Assembly (NCBI GenBank): GCA_900298995.1
Contig: OMIC01000009.1
Location: forward strand, 1 to 41,410
DNA: 41,410 nucleotides
From: Hyphomicrobiaceae bacterium
Lineage (GTDB): Bacteria > Pseudomonadota > Alphaproteobacteria > Rhizobiales > Aestuariivirgaceae
Direction of reading: 5' to 3'
Under the pieces are notes generated by a model. It searched no databases, was not told where the DNA came from, and was given only the letters and a program-made list of their open reading frames with translations. This document shows, piece after piece, positions 38,973 through 41,410 of the stretch (its first letter is position 1; each line of letters begins with the position of its first letter). The position numbers and the translations under genes are program-made.

Positions 38973-39043
38973 GGGACGTCCTCCCCCGTCGTTCCTCCCA
39001 CACCGGATGTCCGGCAGCCTTGAACTGGATCAAGGTTCGAAAT

Positions 39044-39076
39044 GAAAAACGGCCGCAGGGACTCTCCCTGCGGCCG
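39044..39076 (-). terminator. Rho-independent terminator of the MFS transporter gene
   Basis: A perfect 12-base-pair stem (39050-39061 with 39065-39076, loop of 3) runs on the minus strand into TTTTT. It begins about 20 bases past the transporter stop. Confidence 0.93.
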
Positions 39077-39097
39077 CCAGATGCACGATCCTGCCGC

Positions 39098-41023
39098 TCA
39101 GCGGCGGATGTCGACGTGGCGCGTGTCCTTCACGAACAGCAGGCCGACAACCAGAGTCACACCGGCGATGATGATCGGATACCAGAGGCCAGAGTAGATG
39201 TTGCCGGTAGCCGCCACGATCGCGAAAGCGAAGGTGGGCAGCAGGCCGCCAAACCAGCCGTTGCCGATGTGATAGGGCAGCGACATGGACGAGTAGCGGA
39301 TGCGGGTGGGGAAGAGTTCCACCAGCATGGCGGCGATGGGGCCATAGACCATGGTCACATAAATCACCAGAATGGTGAGCAGCAGGATGACCATGGGCGT
39401 GTTGACCTGGGCTGGGTCCGCCTTGGCCGGATAGCCCGCCGCCTTCAGCGCGCCATTGAGCGTGGCGGTGAAGCCATCCGTCATGGCGGCGGTGAAGCCA
39501 CCCGCCTTGACGGCGGAGTCAATCACCGTGCCAAGTTCGGCCGCCTTGTCGGTGGCGTTCTTGAAGGTGTCGGCGGCCATGCCCGCGGCGATGAGTGCCG
39601 AGAGCGTCTTGGCCTTGGCGGGATCCTCGTTCGGACGCGGATCCTTGAAGCCGAGCCCGGTGAGGAAGTCGGCGATCGCCGTATCGGCAGCCGCTGCAGC
39701 CGCGACGATACCCGCCTCACCCGCAGCGTTCAGGCTGGCGGTGAGCTCCTCGTTCTTGCTGTTGGTCTGCTCTGCGACCTGTGCCGACGAGAAGGAGGGA
39801 ACCACCGTCTCGCCCACCTTGATCTGGGCAGCCCCCGCCGGGCCCGCCTCGTTCTGGTAGGGAACGCCTGCCTTGACGAGAGCCGTCTTGGCGATGTCGC
39901 AGGCCGAGGTGAACTTCGCCGTTCCGACCGGGTTGAACTGGAACGAACAGTCCTTCGCGTCGGCAACAACGGTGACCTTCGAACTGTTCATCGCCGCGTA
40001 GAGCGCCGGATTGGCGTTCTTGGTGATCTGCTCGAAGATGGTAAAGTAGCTTGCCACCGCCAGGAAGCAGCCGAGCATGATGATGGGCTTGCGGCCGACC
40101 TTGTCCGAGAGCCAGCCGAAGAACACGAAGAACGGCGTGCCGATCGCCAGCGAGGCCGCGATCATCAGATTGGCCGCGACCGGATCAACCTTCAGCGTCT
40201 GCGTCAGGAAGAACAGTGCATAGAACTGGCCTGTGTACCACACCACCGCCTGACCGGCCACGAGGCCGAACAGGGCGAGAAGGACGATCTTGAGGTTGGA
40301 CCAGTTGGCGAAGCTTTCGGTGAGCGGCGCCTTGGATGCCTTGCCCTCTTCCTTCATCTTCTGGAAGACAGGCGACTCGTTGAGCATCAGACGGATCCAC
40401 ACCGAGATCGCTAGCAGCACCACGGAGAGCAGGAAGGGAATGCGCCAGGCCCAGACGTCAAACTCGGGGCCGAAATAGGTGCGGCAGCCGAGAATGACGA
40501 GAAGTGACAGGAACAGGCCCAGCGTGGCGGTGGTCTGGATCCACGAGGTATAAAGGCCGCGTTTTCCATCCGGCGCGTGTTCAGCCACATAGGTAGCCGC
40601 CCCGCCATATTCGCCACCCAGCGCAAGACCCTGCAGCACGCGCAGCAGAACGAGAATGATGGGTGCGGCGATGCCGATCGTCGCATAGGTCGGCAGAAGG
40701 CCGACGCCGAATGTCGAGAGACCCATGATCAGGATTGTGATCAGGAAGGTGTATTTGCGGCCGACGAGATCGCCGAGGCGGCCGAAAACCAGCGCGCCAA
40801 AGGGTCGCACGATGAAGCCGGCGGCGAAGGCGGCAAGGGCGAAGATGAAGCCTGCCGTCTCGTTCACGCCCGAGAAGAACTGCTTGGCGATGATGGCGGC
40901 GAGAGAACCATAGAGATAGAAGTCATACCACTCGAAGACTGTGCCGAGGGACGAGGCGAAGACGACCATCGCCTTGCCCTGATCGAGATCGCCTTTGCCG
41001 CGACCTGCTGCCGTGTTTGCCAT
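39098..41023 (-). CDS. MFS transporter, metabolite:H+ symporter type, with a large insert
   Basis: A 641-residue major facilitator transporter of the MHS/ProP-like group, presumably importing an organic acid or osmolyte with protons. TM1 contains LGTVFEWYDFYLYGSL; the loop 2-3 motif is GRLGDLVGRKYTF; GLALGGEYGGAATYVAEHAP follows TM4; GWLSDKVGRKP lies between TM8 and TM9. Twelve segments are predicted. About residues 335-542 form a roughly 205-residue insert between TM9 and TM10, predicted periplasmic, with C359 and C375. GGGGAGG 5 bases before the ATG at 41021-41023 fixes the start; ten upstream codons are open but have no such site. Monocistronic, with its own terminator. Confidence 0.92.
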   Translation of the reverse strand: MANTAAGRGKGDLDQGKAMVVFASSLGTVFEWYDFYLYGSLAAIIAKQFFSGVNETAGFIFALAAFAAGFIVRPFGALVFGRLGDLVGRKYTFLITILIMGLSTFGVGLLPTYATIGIAAPIILVLLRVLQGLALGGEYGGAATYVAEHAPDGKRGLYTSWIQTTATLGLFLSLLVILGCRTYFGPEFDVWAWRIPFLLSVVLLAISVWIRLMLNESPVFQKMKEEGKASKAPLTESFANWSNLKIVLLALFGLVAGQAVVWYTGQFYALFFLTQTLKVDPVAANLMIAASLAIGTPFFVFFGWLSDKVGRKPIIMLGCFLAVASYFTIFEQITKNANPALYAAMNSSKVTVVADAKDCSFQFNPVGTAKFTSACDIAKTALVKAGVPYQNEAGPAGAAQIKVGETVVPSFSSAQVAEQTNSKNEELTASLNAAGEAGIVAAAAAADTAIADFLTGLGFKDPRPNEDPAKAKTLSALIAAGMAADTFKNATDKAAELGTVIDSAVKAGGFTAAMTDGFTATLNGALKAAGYPAKADPAQVNTPMVILLLTILVIYVTMVYGPIAAMLVELFPTRIRYSSMSLPYHIGNGWFGGLLPTFAFAIVAATGNIYSGLWYPIIIAGVTLVVGLLFVKDTRHVDIRR

Positions 41024-41114
41024 GTGGCCTCCCCATTCTGAGCCGGGCGGCATGATCCGCCGCCCCCGGTTGCGCGGACGGGCACCACATCACAGACGCG
41101 GCGAGCCCACCGTT

Positions 41115-41142
41115 GGGCCGGTCTCATAACGAAAACCGGCCC
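41115..41142. repeat. Inverted repeat upstream of the MFS transporter
   Basis: GGGCCGGT (41115-41122) and ACCGGCCC (41135-41142) form perfect 8-base arms 12 bases apart, about 92 bases before the transporter start on the minus strand. No T-run follows. It may be an operator or a weak terminator-like structure. Confidence 0.45.
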
Positions 41143-41250
41143 GCGCGGTTATTGGACTTTCGCAGGGACCATGCAGGAATGTTTTCGCAGTTGCGGTAGG
41201 CTATTGATTCTGCGCCGGTATCACGATCTGGACTGTCTCCAAGGTTCCGC

Positions 41251-41279
41251 TTGCCAGCGCTCCGGTGATCTCTTATACA
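41251..41279 (+). promoter_or_regulatory. Sigma-70 type promoter of tRNA-Phe
   Basis: TTGCCA at 41251-41256 and TATACA at 41274-41279 are separated by exactly 17 bases, close to the TTGACA/TATAAT consensus. Transcription would begin near 41286, about 13 bases before the tRNA. Confidence 0.7.
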
Positions 41280-41298
41280 CCCGCCACTCTTCAAGAGC

Positions 41299-41374
<76 letters not shown>

Positions 41375-41410
41375 TTTCTTTCCGCAAAATCCTATTGCGT
41401 TTCAAAGACC

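Noticed and set aside
39020-40414. 464-codon plus-strand frame opposite the MFS transporter
   Set aside because: Arg/Gly/Glu-rich antisense shadow. The minus strand has clear transporter motifs, its own terminator and a ribosome-binding site.

Overview
The window looks like core chromosome of a high-GC alphaproteobacterium, probably of the Rhizobiales/Hyphomicrobiales type. Three things suggest this: (1) an atpHAGDC operon without atpB/E/F; (2) a phaR regulator divergent from phaAB, a ccmABCDG cytochrome c maturation cluster, a DUF1127 small protein, and a kinase fused to a universal stress domain; (3) at least one perfect CtrA-type site (TTAA-N7-TTAAC). Family calls come from reading the translated sequence, not from database searches, and the genus cannot be fixed.

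Layout. 1-3335 (+): the end of proB, then proA, nadD, rsfS and rlmH, a tightly packed run for proline synthesis, NAD synthesis and ribosome maturation. 3376-4101 (-): an unassigned lipoprotein. 4285-9573 (+): an EnvC-like murein hydrolase activator, the ctpA protease, a divergent polysaccharide deacetylase, rppH, a 58-residue membrane protein and a HAD hydrolase. 9790-11145 (+): a DEAD-box RNA helicase with a DEVD motif II, behind a 216-base leader and followed by a terminator. 11334-16183 (-): the F1 ATP synthase operon. 16500-16652 (-): a DUF1127 protein. 16868-18547 (-): formate-tetrahydrofolate ligase. 18755-22299 (+): a gamma-glutamyltransferase-family enzyme and a GGDEF/EAL protein.

22316-25047: the polyhydroxyalkanoate module, phaR (-) facing away from phaA-phaB (+). 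25122-27848 (+): ccmA-B-C-D-G for haem export and cytochrome c assembly. 27864-28364 (-): a MarR regulator. 28603-29142 (+): a Nudix hydrolase. 29145-32831 (-): dapF-mtaB-ftsY-yciB, nearly all overlapping. 33074-36687 (+): ffh-rpsP-rimM-trmD-rplS, so SRP protein and SRP receptor genes lie in divergent operons. 36819-38972 (-): a metallophosphoesterase followed 6 bases later by a protein kinase/universal stress fusion. 39098-41023 (-): an MFS transporter with an unusually large periplasmic insert. 41299-41374 (+): tRNA-Phe with its own promoter.

The window is mostly housekeeping. I saw no CRISPR array, prophage, transposase, toxin-antitoxin pair or recognisable defence island. The items most worth a second look are the phosphoesterase/kinase-USP pair, the transporter insert, the CtrA site ahead of the deacetylase-rppH genes, the direct repeat between phaR and phaA, and the missed 58-residue membrane protein.
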